Below are positions 53,730 to 64,000 of a stretch of 64,000 nt of DNA, one piece after another (the stretch's first letter is position 1; every line of letters begins with the position of its first letter). Origin of the DNA: Poecilobothrus nobilitatus (lineage: Eukaryota; Arthropoda; Insecta; Diptera; Dolichopodidae); NCBI GenBank assembly GCA_947095535.1, contig OX352773.1, positions 123,056,552 through 123,120,551 of the forward strand, in the 5' to 3' direction. The position numbers and the translations under genes are program-made. Under the pieces are notes generated by a model. That model was not told where the DNA came from, did not search any database, and saw only the letters and a program-made list of their open reading frames with translations.

Positions 53730-54438
53730 TATTTTTATTTTATTTTATTAATCAAAACCAAAACAAGGTCGTTGCAAAAAAATTCTTAAATTAATGCTTA
53801 TATTTAAAATTATACGAAATAATAACTTATAACTGAACTTTTAATACTTAAATCTAAAAAAAGTTAAGTTAAGTTAATTTATTATTGTTATTATTCATTA
53901 TCAAACTACATTTTCAAATTCATTTTACATACATATGAATCACTCAGATCAAAAAAAAAAGTATTAACAAAAAAATTAATATGATATCTGTACATTTCAT
54001 ACATATAGTAACAAGCAATTTTTTTTGTAACATATTAAATGTAATTGGATATCTTATTATTAAGTAGTAGTAAAATTGAAAAAATAATTTTTTTCTTTAA
54101 TATTACTTAAAAGCGTTAAATTACAATTTATAAAATGTACAAAAATAAAAAAATGATCTAAATAAAAACATAAACCGATTTATTGTATTTTAATGTATTA
54201 CAATAAGTGTGTTATGTTTAAATTATGTCATAATTAAAAAAAATAAATGAATAATTGCCTAGGTAAGAATTAATTGTCTGAGGTCATTAAAGTGGAAAAA
54301 TGTTGTTGTAAAATGTGTTTGAAAGTAATTCTGGAGATGGATGTAGAATAAAGGTGACTAATTTTATTAAAAGTAGTACAACATCTATTGATGGGTTCTT
54401 CTTCTTCCGTACTCTGTATTGTGTTTGTAATCCATATA
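53730..54438. mobile_element. Unidentified ~0.7-kb insertion, absent from copy A
   Basis: Copy A reads straight through at 19095-19105, while copy B carries about 710 extra bases here. The plus-strand start is T/A-rich like a poly-A complement. The minus-strand translation near 54290-54440 vaguely resembles a LINE C-terminus. Likely a 5'-truncated minus-strand LINE; low certainty. Confidence 0.45.
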
Positions 54439-54470
54439 TTTTGCTTTTTCTAGACGATGTAGATATATAT

Positions 54471-54905
54471 GTGTTTTTTTTTTTTTTTTTTTTTTTACGA
54501 GGGACGGTGGAAAACATCAAAAGTCACCCAAAGGAACTGCACGAGGTTCCTCTGAGTAGTGTTGGACTTTAACCAACCAAAACCACCCCCTTTAAAACCA
54601 AACCATAGGATTGGTCCTTTAATACATAATAATATAACGTACAGCTTGGTTTTGGGGAAAAGGATGGGGGAAGGAATACTTGGGTGTTTGAATATAGGAA
54701 AATTGGGATTATGGAGGATGAAGGGAAAAATTTGGATAGTTATTTTGAAGAAAGATGTTAGTGTAATTCTTGAATTTCGATATATCGTACACAAATGAAT
54801 TACCAACTTTTGGGAACACATGTGCGGGCATAAGGTTCCATAAACGCGACGTGCGCATGACAAACGAATTCCCGAATGCTGCGCCATCTTGACAGTTCGA
54901 CAGTG
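54471..54905 (-). mobile_element. 5'-truncated LINE insertion (C-terminal ORF2 tail, 3' UTR, poly-A)
   Basis: The empty site in copy A (19120-19150) confirms an insertion. The plus-strand T-run at 54474-54496 is the poly-A. The adjoining ACGAGGG and TAGTGTTGGACTTTAACCAA match the 3' end of the LINE at 41304-43905. The minus strand from about 54870 reads NSFVMRTSRLWNLMPAHVFP, the common LINE C-terminal motif, and runs to a stop near 54720. Confidence 0.85.
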
Positions 54906-55041
54906 TATGTTATGTATGTACATAACATATATTTTATGATTAATTCATAATTATTGTTATTGAAAAGAAAATATTGTTGTTATTTATTATTTTTAAAAAA
55001 TACTGGATTTCTTATTTTTAATATATTCTTTTTGTTGTTTA

Positions 55042-55236
55042 ATGTTTTTACATAATTGGAAATATATTCTTAGTTTTTATACTTCAGAAAAAGGCATTAG
55101 TGATGAAGATCATCATTCCCTAATAGATCTTAATTTAAAGGCAGCTCCCAATTTAGATATCAATGTTAGGGTCATAATATGCGATTTTAATATGCTAAGA
55201 GTTTCGAAAGAAAAGCCCTATTTTAATTATAATTAA
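55042..55236 (+). CDS. Small ORF in composite repeat tail, copy B
   Basis: 64 codons, MFLHNWKYILSFYTSEKGIS, then NLKAAPNLDINVRVIICDFN. Same length as the copy at 19270-19464 with about six residue changes. No family recognised. Confidence 0.3.
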   Translation: MFLHNWKYILSFYTSEKGISDEDHHSLIDLNLKAAPNLDINVRVIICDFNMLRVSKEKPYFNYN

Positions 55237-56164
55237 GAAAGGAAAAACACATATCTATATAAATATTATAAATAAACACATTGCTTTTATAAATAAAAAT
55301 GTATACTACAAATCAATTGATTTGATGAAAAAAAACTTAAATTTAACACTTGCCTTCTAAATTTTAAGTAAATGCATATTACATTTTACATTGTGTTCTC
55401 AAGTGCAGCACATTAATTTGTTTACACATTCATATCTTTCAAATTCATCGCTTTCAAACCAAAAATATTTTCGAAGCACATATTATTACATATTTTGAAG
55501 TATGTACCTATGTATATATGCGTGGGCTACATAAAAAACAATAGCCTTTTATAGAAAAAAAAAAACATTTATGTATTACGTATACGTATTGGTATTGGTA
55601 TTGGTGAGTTTAGTAAATTTAGATAAAATGTTTTATTTTGGTTCTGTAATAATTCTGTTAATTCTGTTATATCTTTGTATGAAAATTAAATTTTGAAATT
55701 AGGCTAACTTCTCTATTAAAATGTTTTTCGATATTATTATTTTAAAATCATGTATTGTCATCGGGATCTGATCTAATGAAGAAAATTTCAAGTCTCTAGC
55801 TTAACGGGAAGTGTGTTTAAAATGGCTTCTAAGATTCCATCCTTTACCCAACCAAGTTAATAAAAAGCTGTTAAAAAACAAAAACAATATTGTAGCTTAA
55901 GCTTAAAACTAAGTCATAAAAATAAGAAAAAATATTTTTTTTTTTTATTTAGATTATTAAGGAGCCTTGGCATTTAACCGTCTGGCCGAATAGAGATTTG
56001 AATTTAGGATACATATTAGCTTATAATTGTATAATTTATTTATTAATGATATATATACATACATATGCATATCCAAATGAACACATATATTTATACTAAT
56101 TTATATTTATATTATTTAGCATATATTTTTTTTTTATTCTTCTCATTATCATTTCAATTCTTTT

Positions 56165-56480
56165 TCTTTTTCTTTTTTTTTTTCTTTTTTCTTCATTACA
56201 AATCGTTATTTTATATTACAATTATAAAATAGGTATTCCACTATTTATGTCATCACATTTTACATTCTTTAAAATCAACCCTTACAACATTTTGTTTATA
56301 TATTTTTTCATATTTTTTTCTTTATTTTTTTATTTCCGTCTTATTCTGCTTTATTTTTTATTTACATTTTTACATTCCTAACAATGAAAATTATGAGATC
56401 TCGTTTGAAAGTTAAATCAAATAGTATAAACCCTCAAGTAAACCCTATAATAAAACATAGTCTTTAATTTTATTTATTTA
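56165..56480 (-). mobile_element. LINE 3' tail (third copy of the 36-kb LINE family)
   Basis: TTCTTCATTACAAAT, CCACTATTTATGTCATCAC and GAGATCTCGTTTGAAAGTTA occur in the same order as at 34221-34500 and 36055-36340. 5'-truncated; a T-rich run near 56165-56195 on the plus strand is the tail. Confidence 0.8.
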
Positions 56481-56579
56481 AATAATAATTCGAGACCATA
56501 TAGGCCGAATAATAATTTTTATTATTCTATTCTTATTTTATAATTTAAGAAAAGAATAGAAATGAAAATAATAATATAG

Positions 56580-57485
56580 AGTTTTTTATAAACTACAATC
56601 GGAACTTTCTCTTATTAAAGTAACTATAGAAAATAGAATATTCTTACAGGATTCAGTTTTATTATTGACGATAGGATAGAAGGTTTTAAAAAATGTAGGA
56701 TCCAGCCACTGATTTATTCAACAATTAATAGAAAAGACAGTATTAAGTTCGAAATCTATGCACGACCACCAAAAGAATTTAAAATGTTATTTAATGCATT
56801 GTTAAGGTGGAAAGTTTAAAATTTACCAAACAAACTACCAAATGATAGTTGATTCTGATTTATTAAATAAGATAGAAAATAGATTCTGACTTATTAAATA
56901 CAGATATAAAATTTGAAAACTCGCCATACAAATTTAATGAAATATTTATATTAGAAACGGTAGACCCAAAAATAAACTCGTTAAAATTAGACCATCTTAA
57001 TTCGAAGAACTAGAAGAAATAGAAAACTAATTAGAAGATTCTCTAATTTTTTTCAAAGACGGAGACATATTGACACAAACGACAGAAATTAAACACGAAA
57101 TAGTAACAACAACAGACCAATATATAAACTCAGAAAGTGTATAGGTATCCACCAAAGCGCGAAGAAGAGGTGAGAAAACAAATAGCAGAAATGGAAACTC
57201 AAAGAATTATTTATTAGAAAAAGTAATTCTCGGTATTCCAGTCCCTTAATAGTAGCATCCAAAATGTCGGACAAGTCACGACAAAAGAAATTTAGGATTG
57301 TGATAGACTATAGAAGATTAAACGAAATGACAGTGGACGATAAGTCTCTGTTACCAAACATTGACTCAATATTAGATAAATTAGGTAAAGCACAGTACTT
57401 TACAACGTTAGATTTGTGCAAGGGTTACCGCCAAATATCTATTAAAGAGAAAGTCAAACAAAATACAGCATTTGTAACTTTTAAC
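56580..57485 (+). pseudogene. Ty3/gypsy pol fragment (protease end, start of reverse transcriptase)
   Basis: After a degenerate stretch, RYPPKREEEVRKQIAEMETQ leads into RT: SRQKKFRIVIDYRRLNEMTV, LPNIDSILDKLGKAQYFTTL, DLCKGYRQISIKEKVKQNTA and FVTFNKF. These are the first RT blocks, including the palm Asp (TTLDL), of Ty3/gypsy elements. The fragment ends at 57485, exactly where copia gag sequence starts, so all later RT, RNase H and integrase parts are lost here. Several stops upstream. Probably the continuation of gag at 48537-49425. Confidence 0.85.
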
Positions 57486-57486
57486 A

Positions 57487-60400
57487 AGTTTGCCCAAGAG
57501 CTATGAAAACTTCACCATTGCAGAGTCTAGAGATCAACTACCATCAACATATGTTCTAAATTAAATAAAATTATTAGAAGAAGATCAAAGACGTGAAGGT
57601 GAAGCGGTAAATTAAAATTCAACAGCGTTCTATATTAAAAATCAGCCGACTCAACAAAAATATCGAACGACGACGGTTGATCAGTCGGGTCACCAAAAAT
57701 ATAAATCGATGGCGGCGGTTCACCCAAAAAAAACAAAAATAAAATGCTATAACTGTGGTAGGAGAGGTCATTATGCAGCTGACTGTAATTCTAATAAAAA
57801 TTCAAAAAAGGGAACATTTAATACAAACACGTTTGCATTTGCTATGTTAAATGCTATGTCACTGCCCATGTTAAATAAAAAAAACTTGGGTTCTGGATAG
57901 TGGTACTACAAATCACATATGTAGTAATAAAAATTAATTTTCGCACATAACTTCAAGGAAAAAATTGAATTAGCAAACAATAACTATGTATGGTTTGAAG
58001 GAATTGGTGACGTATCACTAAAAAATAAATTTCATGTATGGTCTGAAGGAATAGGTTACGTATCACTAAAAAATAAATTTGGAAATATAAATTTAAAAAA
58101 TGATTTATTTGTGCCATCGTTAATTACTAATTTTATTTCAATTAATAAAGTAACTGAAAATAATTTTGTTACTAAATTTTTAAATGATACTGCTATTATA
58201 AAAAATAAAAGAAACCAGTATGCACTAGTAGCTAAAAGAATAAATAATTTGTTTGTTTATGGAAATGAATTTAATAAAATGCATAAGTTATGTAAGAAGG
58301 TTAATAATAATGAAGATTTTTTACTTTGGCATGAAAGATATGGTCATCATAATTTAAATAGTTTAACTTTATTATACAAAAAGAAAATGGTTTGCGCGTT
58401 AAATGAAATTAGAGTTTGCTTGAAAGCTAAAATGAGCACATTTTCATTTTTAAAATCAGAATCTCGTAGTAAACATATTTTGGAAATTATTCATTGTGAT
58501 ATTTATGGTCCTATGAAAGTTACCTCACTAGGTGGTGCCAGATATTTTTTACTCTTTATTGATGATTTTTCGAGGAAGATTTTTGTCTATTTTTTGAAAG
58601 CAAAGAGTGAAGCTTTTAACATATTTAAAAATTTTAAAGCAATGGTAGAAAATCAAACTCCGCGTAAATATAAAATTCTTCGAACAGACAATGGATGTGA
58701 ATATTTAAGTTCAAAATTTTCAAACTATTTTCAAACAAACAATTCAATTCAATTCAATATACACCACAGCAAAATGGAGTTCCCAAACGCGCGAACCGAA
58801 CAATTGTTGAAATGGCATGCTGATCAGTTCGGAATTATCTGAATCTTTATGGGCAGAGGCTGTAAACACAGCAGTGTATATAAGGAACCGTTGATCAACA
58901 AAAATTGTGGAAAGTAAAACACCATATGAGGTTTGGTATAATAAAAAACCAAATGTCTCACATTTTACAGTATTTGGATGTCAAGCTGTTTCACTAGATA
59001 AACAACCAAATAAATCAAAATTTACACCAAAAGGTAAAGAGTTAAAATGGTGGGATATTGCAGAGAATTTAAAGGCTACAGATTATACGATTCAAGCAAT
59101 CGTAAAATCTATAAATGTCGTGATGTGAAATTCCTAGAAATTAAAGGTAATAATTTTCCAAATTTCAACAATGATAGTTTTACTTTAAGCCAAAAATTCA
59201 TGAATGCTGATTCGAATGTAAATAACGATTCCATTAGTGATAACTTTGATAATGATAGTTCATACAAAACTAATGATGATGACGTGTAAAACTGAAGATG
59301 CTGATAATAAAAAATTTTCAGATCTTACAAGAACTGCTGATATGTTTGATGCAAATGTTGCTGTTAAAAATATTATTGATATAAAAAATTATAATGTTGC
59401 TGAGGATGTTAATGTCGTTGATGAAGAAAATGTTAATGATAAAAATGTTGTTGATCTAAAAAACTATGATGTTGCTGGGCATGTTAACGTCGTTGAAGAA
59501 AATATTACTGTTGATAAAAATGTTGCTGATAAAAAACGAAATATTGGAAGACCAAAAATACAACGCACAGGTTTGCGAGGTAGACCTCGATTAAATTCGA
59601 AGATAAAAAATTTGACAACCCAAAAACAGTAAAAGAAGCATTAAAAGCAAAAAATTGTGGTAAATGGTTGAACTCAATGAAGGAAGAATACAACTCACTC
59701 GTGAAAAATAATACATGGGAATTGATAGATTTATCCAAGAATCAACAATTAATTAAATCGAAATGGATTTTTAATATAAAAAGAAACAAAAAAGGCGAAG
59801 TAGAGCGCTATCAATCCAGATTGGTGGCTAAAGGCTGTAGCCAAGTATTTGAATAAATTACAAAGAGACTTTTTCCCCTGTCTATAAATATTCGACAATT
59901 CCGATTAATCTTAGCACTGACAGTAGAGTATGATTTAATTTTACATCAAATGGATGTAACATCTGTATATTTAAATGGGGATTTAAAAGACGAAGTTTAT
60001 ATGGAACAACCAGAGTACTTTGTAGATGAAAATATCCCAAATAAGGTGTGCAAATTGAAAAAAGGACTCTACGACCATAAACAATCTGGACGTGAATGGA
60101 GCGAACAGTTTTAAAATCTATTGGATTGAAGCGTTGTGTCAATGATGCCTATTCATACTTTGAAGCATAGTACGAATTTAACTATCGTGGTCGTTTACGT
60201 TGATGATATTACAATCGCTAGCTTCAGTTATGAGCAATTAAATAGAATTAAATATAAGTTAAGCTTGGAATTCGACATAGTCGATAAAGGACCAATTGAT
60301 TAATTTTTGGGAATTGAAATACAACGAGATTCTAAAACTATTAGCATTTCACAAAAGCAACTAATTAAAAATTTATTGGAAAAATATAACATGAGCGAAT

Positions 60401-61152
60401 GTAGAAAATGTTCAAAACCATTAGATCCTGGATTTAAAATGAAGTGCTAAAATTTAAAATGTAAAGGAATTGATCAGAAAGTGTACCAATCTTTAATAAG
60501 ATCTTTAATTTATTTGGGAATATCAACAAGACCTGATATTTTACATTCTGTAATCAAGCTTGCCCAATTTAATACTGATCCACATATCGAGCATTTTACT
60601 GCAGCAAAGCATGTTTTGAAGTATATTCATAACACGATAACTTTTAAAATTATTTTTAGAAAAACTGGGAAACCTTTACATGGGTATGTGGGTGCGGCTT
60701 GGGCTGGAGATTGTACAGACAGAAAATCGTATACAGCCCTTGTGTTCTTTTTTTCTGGTGGACCTATTGTATGAGAATCTAAAAAACCACAGTCGGTCGC
60801 TTTAAGCAGCACTGAAACTGAATACATGGCGCTCTCAACAGCATCTAAAAAATTGGTTTATCTGATAAATCTCATCACAGAAATCGGATTTGAAAAAAGT
60901 TTGGGTGGCGTAACTGAACTGTTTGGTGATAATATAAGCGCACAACAACTTGTTAAAAACCCTGTCTATCATGCTAGAAGTAAACATATCGATATCCGGC
61001 TCCACTTTCAGAGAGAAGTTTATCAAAAGAGAATAACCAAATTAAACTATATACCTACAGGTGAAATGGTTGCTGACATTCTAACAAAAAACTTAAATAA
61101 ATTAAAACATTCAAAATTTACAGCAATGCTAGGTCCTGTAAAAGAAATATAA
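57487..61152 (+). pseudogene. Ty1/copia polyprotein, nearly complete but mutated
   Basis: In order: gag end SLPKSYENFTIA; zinc knuckle CYNCGRRGHYAADC; protease LDSGTTNHIC; integrase LLWHERYGHHNLNSL, HCDIYGPMKVTSLGG, FIDDFSRKIFVYFL, LRTDNGCEYLSSKF and TPYEVWYNKKPNVSHF; RT WIFNIKRNKKGEVERYQSRL, QMDVTSVYLNGDL and VVYVDDITIASF (catalytic YVDD); RNase H ALSSTETEYMALS and SKHIDIRLHF. Stops and frameshifts are scattered but domains are all present. The 5' LTR and most of gag are missing. A 45-bp tandem duplication lies at 57989-58080 in the protease region, and 59360-59530 has repeated 'NVVD.KNY.VA' coding units. Confidence 0.93.
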
Positions 61153-61439
61153 TTAACTTTATATAATTAATTTTTTACAAGTAACCTTTTATAATTAACT
61201 TTTCACAATTAACTTTTTTTTATAATTAATATTGTATAGCTTTGAGGGCAGATATTAGAAATTTACAATTACATAATTTATAGAAATTACAATTACATGA
61301 AACACAACATTACACAAAACTATATAATGTTAATTACTATTTGACAATGTATTAATTCTCTATTTTTGTAATCTTGACTTTTACTTTGCTAATTCTTCGA
61401 AACTATTTTTTAGACTCTTTACAATATAATTATTCTTAG
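61153..61439 (+). other. Copia 3' untranslated region and possible LTR start
   Basis: After the stop the sequence has repeated TATAATTAACTTTT words, then TTTGAGGGCAGATATTAGAA at 61231-61250, a purine-rich stretch like a copia polypurine tract. The 3' LTR would follow but cannot be confirmed without its 5' partner. Confidence 0.4.
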
Positions 61440-61745
61440 GTAGTTTATATATTATTTATTATTTATTATTCATTATTTATTATATATTTATTTATTATTT
61501 ATTTATTATTTATATTATTTATTATTTACCATTTACCATTTACCATTTATCTTTTATTATTTATTATTAATTATTTAATATTTATTATTTATAATTTATT
61601 ATTATTTATTATTATTTATTATTTATTTTTTATTATTATTTTATTATAGTTATTATTATTATATTTATTATTTTTATTATTAGATATTATAATTATTATT
61701 GTTTTTATTAAGTTTATTATTAATAATTCTTTCTTTATTATAATT
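61440..61745 (-). repeat. TTA/TTATT low-complexity tract, Asn-coding on the minus strand
   Basis: Like 31313-31665. It lies downstream, on the minus strand, of the second LINE ORF1 copy and is open for AAT/AAC codons over long stretches. Confidence 0.6.
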
Positions 61746-61749
61746 AATA

Positions 61750-62823
61750 TATTTATTGTTGGTATACAAATTTGTGTTAGATTTGTGATTTATATTAGTA
61801 TTAAATAAATTTCTGTTGTAAATACTGTTACCATTGTTCTTAATGTTATGTTTATTACTGTTGCTATTCGGAGTCCAAAGTGAGGCCGTTGCATTTAAGA
61901 TTTTCTATTCATTTATGTTATTTTCCGCAAGCAACATAGAACAGGATTCTTTCAGTACGTCAATTTTGTAGCAACAATTTGTTTGTTGAACGTGGGGTTA
62001 TAATTTTGCAATTAATTGAATTTATATCAAAGTTAAGCCTTAGGAAATCACAAATATGATATTCTCTTATAAAGAATGACAGCCCTTTTATATAAATTGC
62101 TGTATACTTCGCTTCAATCAGTGTTATTTCTTCGTTACTTCTATTTCATTTATTTTCTCAGCTCTCTTGTAATTTTCCTCAATCTGAGCTGAGGGAGAGC
62201 CGCTTAACTGACATTTGGGATCTAAACTAGCAATGTTCTCTGACTGAGGAATTTTAATAATTGTGTTTATTAAGGTGGCAATAATTTTTTTTATCTCTAT
62301 AATTCTTTTATAATAGATGAATCCGTATTATTTAACTTACATTCATTGAGGTTGATTCAAAGCAAAAGTTTTCAATGGTCTGTGTTAATTCAACTTTGAA
62401 AGTATGGAAGTCACTCCTTAGTAATTTTATTTCATTCGCTGAAGTTTTCATATTATTTACTACGTTTGGATCAGTACTATTAAATGGTATTGTTGATTCA
62501 ATATCTTCAATGCGCGTGCCAAAATCTGTAAATGACTTAGTGTTTGACTCAATTACTTTGGAACATTTGTTAATGAATGTATTTTGTTCATCATAAAGTA
62601 AGTCTAATTTGGACGTGAGCTTTTCGAAATAATTTTTGCCAAAAAGTTGTAAATTCTGGTATTGTTTGCAGACAAAAAATTCTTTCAGTCTACATGTTTG
62701 CCAGTTTCTCTCTAGCGTTAAACAAGTTCCATGTAAAGAAGACGAACAAACACCACAACGGGTAATCGTTTCCAATTTACGATCAGTATTGGTACAAGTT
62801 GATACATTGCATTTGAAATTCAA
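61750..62823 (-). pseudogene. LINE ORF1: PHD-like finger, coiled coil, Asn-rich tail (second copy)
   Basis: The start ATG at 62823 opens 163 codons: CNVSTCTNTDRKLETITRCG, CSSSLHGTC and FFVCKQYQNL (zinc-finger pattern with the last Cys lost), then a heptad coiled coil (LTSKLDLLYDEQNTF, IEDIESTIPF). After a break, an Asn-rich tail including NATASLWTPNSNSNKHNI leads into the TTA tract. Same architecture as 31686-33111 but clearly diverged in sequence, so a related subfamily. RNA-binding ORF1 role inferred. ORF2 is not next to it. Confidence 0.6.
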
Positions 62824-63456
62824 CGTGTTTAATATCCGAAAAGTAAGGCAAGGTGAATTTTTGTATTTAATAATTTTTTTTAAATTATTTTATTTTTTGT
62901 TTTTTATTTTTTTATATCAAAAAAAAATATTACATATTTGTAGAAAATTTTATAAACAACACTTTAATACGATAATAAATATATCGCTTTTTACTATAAT
63001 ATGGTAAATTAATAATTTTTTATTGTTACTTTACAAATTTCGCCGCAAGGTGACTCAAGTGCTACTAGGAATCCGAATTAATTTAATTTTGATTGATAGA
63101 TTTATTTATTTATTTATTTAATTCAAGCTACAATATTCAAGTTACAATATAATTCAATTAAAAAAAATATTAAATTTAAACAATAATTATATAAAATAAA
63201 AATTAACAAAATATTTTATGGTATTTAATGTAATAATTAATACGCGTATGTACTACATTATAAATTTAATTAAAAATAAAATTTTATAAGGAAAAAAAAG
63301 AACAAATTAAAGATATAAATTTATTACAAAAAACAAAAATTATTAATTGAATAATACATATGACATAAAAATCATAGTTATTATTAACAAAATGCATAAA
63401 ATTACAAATCAAAATTAACCATCGATTGATATAAAAAAAAAATTGATAATGCAGTT
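62824..63456. other. AT-rich spacer
   Basis: No gene recognised. The part next to 63457 is probably the 3' UTR of the LINE to its right; ATTTATTTATTT lies near 63105. Confidence 0.45.
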
Positions 63457-64000
63457 TTAATGACATGAATATAAATCTCTTTTTAAAGATTCTTTGGTTA
63501 GTTGAAAGTTAATTTGGGATTTGTGTATATTGCATAGAGACATCGTTCTATGAAGTTGTTCAAACTTACCATAATTAGTGCGGTGAAACTTCAAACTAAA
63601 GAGGTTAACCGATCTTAGCCTAGTATTTGAACAAAAGCTAATGTTGATTAATAATTGTGTAGATAAAATATTTCCTTTTACCAATTCTGCAAAGAGTAAT
63701 ATGTCTGTGACGTTACGACGTTTTCCATCTATGTTCATAAGGAGATAGATTATAAGGATCTTTCCAAAGGAGATGACGTAGGACATATCTAAGAATTTTG
63801 TTTTGAACAGATTCCATTCTTAATATATGGGTTTGATAAAATGGACTCCACACCTGCCTGGCATATTCTAAATTAGGACAAACTAAGCAAGTGCAGAAAT
63901 TTAAAAACATAAGGATCATCAAACTCTCTAGTCCATCGTTTAATAAAACCGAGGATTGAGTTGGATTTGTTTAAAATACATGTATAATGAGCAGGAAAAA
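63457..64000 (-). pseudogene. LINE reverse transcriptase C-terminal region, runs off the window
   Basis: The minus-strand reading LVCPNLEYARQVWSPFYQTH, RMESVQNKILRYVLRHLLWK and PYNLSPYEHR, then after a frameshift NVTDILLFAELVKGNILSTQ and FSLKFHRTNYGKFEQLHRTM, is the post-RT C-terminal part of Jockey/CR1-type LINEs common in insects. One frameshift near 63715. The RT core lies beyond 64000. Confidence 0.85.

Larger units (their letters stand above)
49434..55880. mobile_element. Composite palindrome-plus-tail repeat, copy B, expanded and with nested insertions
   Basis: Starts with the same palindrome as copy A (49434-49906) and ends with the same AATAAAAAGCTGTTAAAAAA word near 55878. Between them the first tail part is amplified as a three-to-four-unit array (49907-53700). 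Three insertions absent from copy A follow or interrupt: a Helentron (50257-51888), an unidentified 0.7-kb block (about 53730-54438) and a truncated LINE (54471-54905). It sits inside the gypsy element. Confidence 0.6.

Noticed and set aside
47573..57485. Single complete gypsy element spanning both fragments
   Set aside because: Gag and first RT blocks fit one element, but no protease, RNase H, integrase or second LTR can be shown, so the two pieces are listed separately.
1..64000. Bacterial or phage contamination
   Set aside because: Spliced septin exons, SINEs, LINEs, mariner and piggyBac ends show a eukaryotic, insect-type sequence; no Shine-Dalgarno-led operons.

Overview
The window is AT-rich (roughly three quarters A+T by eye), non-prokaryotic and almost entirely built of decayed, nested mobile elements. 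It looks like an insect genome, most likely a higher fly (Diptera). The reasons are spliced exons of a septin that matches Drosophila Peanut/Sept7, several DINE-1-type Helentrons with the typical 'ATCAGGATCACCTCCTGAGTCGAT...GTCCGTCCGTCC' leader, and insect-type Jockey, RTE-like, mariner, Tc1, piggyBac, gypsy and copia copies. There are no operons, rRNAs or CRISPR arrays.

Layout. 1-3.5 kb: degenerate Jockey-type LINE. 3.9-13.8 kb: two minus-strand exons of a pnut-like septin (C-terminal coiled coil) separated by a 9.6-kb intron. That intron holds tRNA-like SINEs, a 3.2-kb foldback element, a dead Tc1, a Helentron and an internally deleted mariner. 13.8-16.7 kb: mostly spacer, with one unidentified exon-like ORF. 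16.8-18.05 kb: full-length dead mariner. 18.2-20.1 kb: a composite palindrome-plus-tail repeat, seen again, expanded, at 49.4-55.9 kb. 20.3-22.55 kb: Mutator-like/YqaJ element. 22.9-25.9 kb: remnant of a Polinton/adintovirus-like element whose two rightward genes include a 75-codon ORF resembling the PP1/eIF2-alpha phosphatase-targeting domain of PPP1R15/GADD34. 26.8-28.4 kb: RTE-like LINE. 28.4-31.3 kb: two head-to-head DINE-like Helentrons with 147-bp internal tandem repeats.

31.3-38.7 kb: a LINE ORF1 (zinc finger, coiled coil, Asn-rich tail), a Tigger/pogo plus LINE-tail tandem duplication, and LINE ORF2. 38.7-40.3 kb: hAT-like remnants and a Zeste-type SANT remnant. 41.3-43.9 kb: another APE-type LINE. 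44.2-47.6 kb: piggyBac with intact ends and SINE insertions. 47.6-49.4 and 56.6-57.5 kb: pieces of a Ty3/gypsy element split by the 49.4-55.9 kb composite. 57.5-61.2 kb: a nearly complete but mutated Ty1/copia. 61.4-64 kb: a second copy of the Asn-rich LINE ORF1 and the 3' end of a further LINE that runs off the window.

Only the septin exons (and possibly the 15.2-15.6 kb exon) look like host coding sequence. The most interesting item is the PPP1R15-like ORF next to the compact, overlapping gene cluster of the Polinton remnant. All calls are by eye from translations and repeat comparison; no database search was run.
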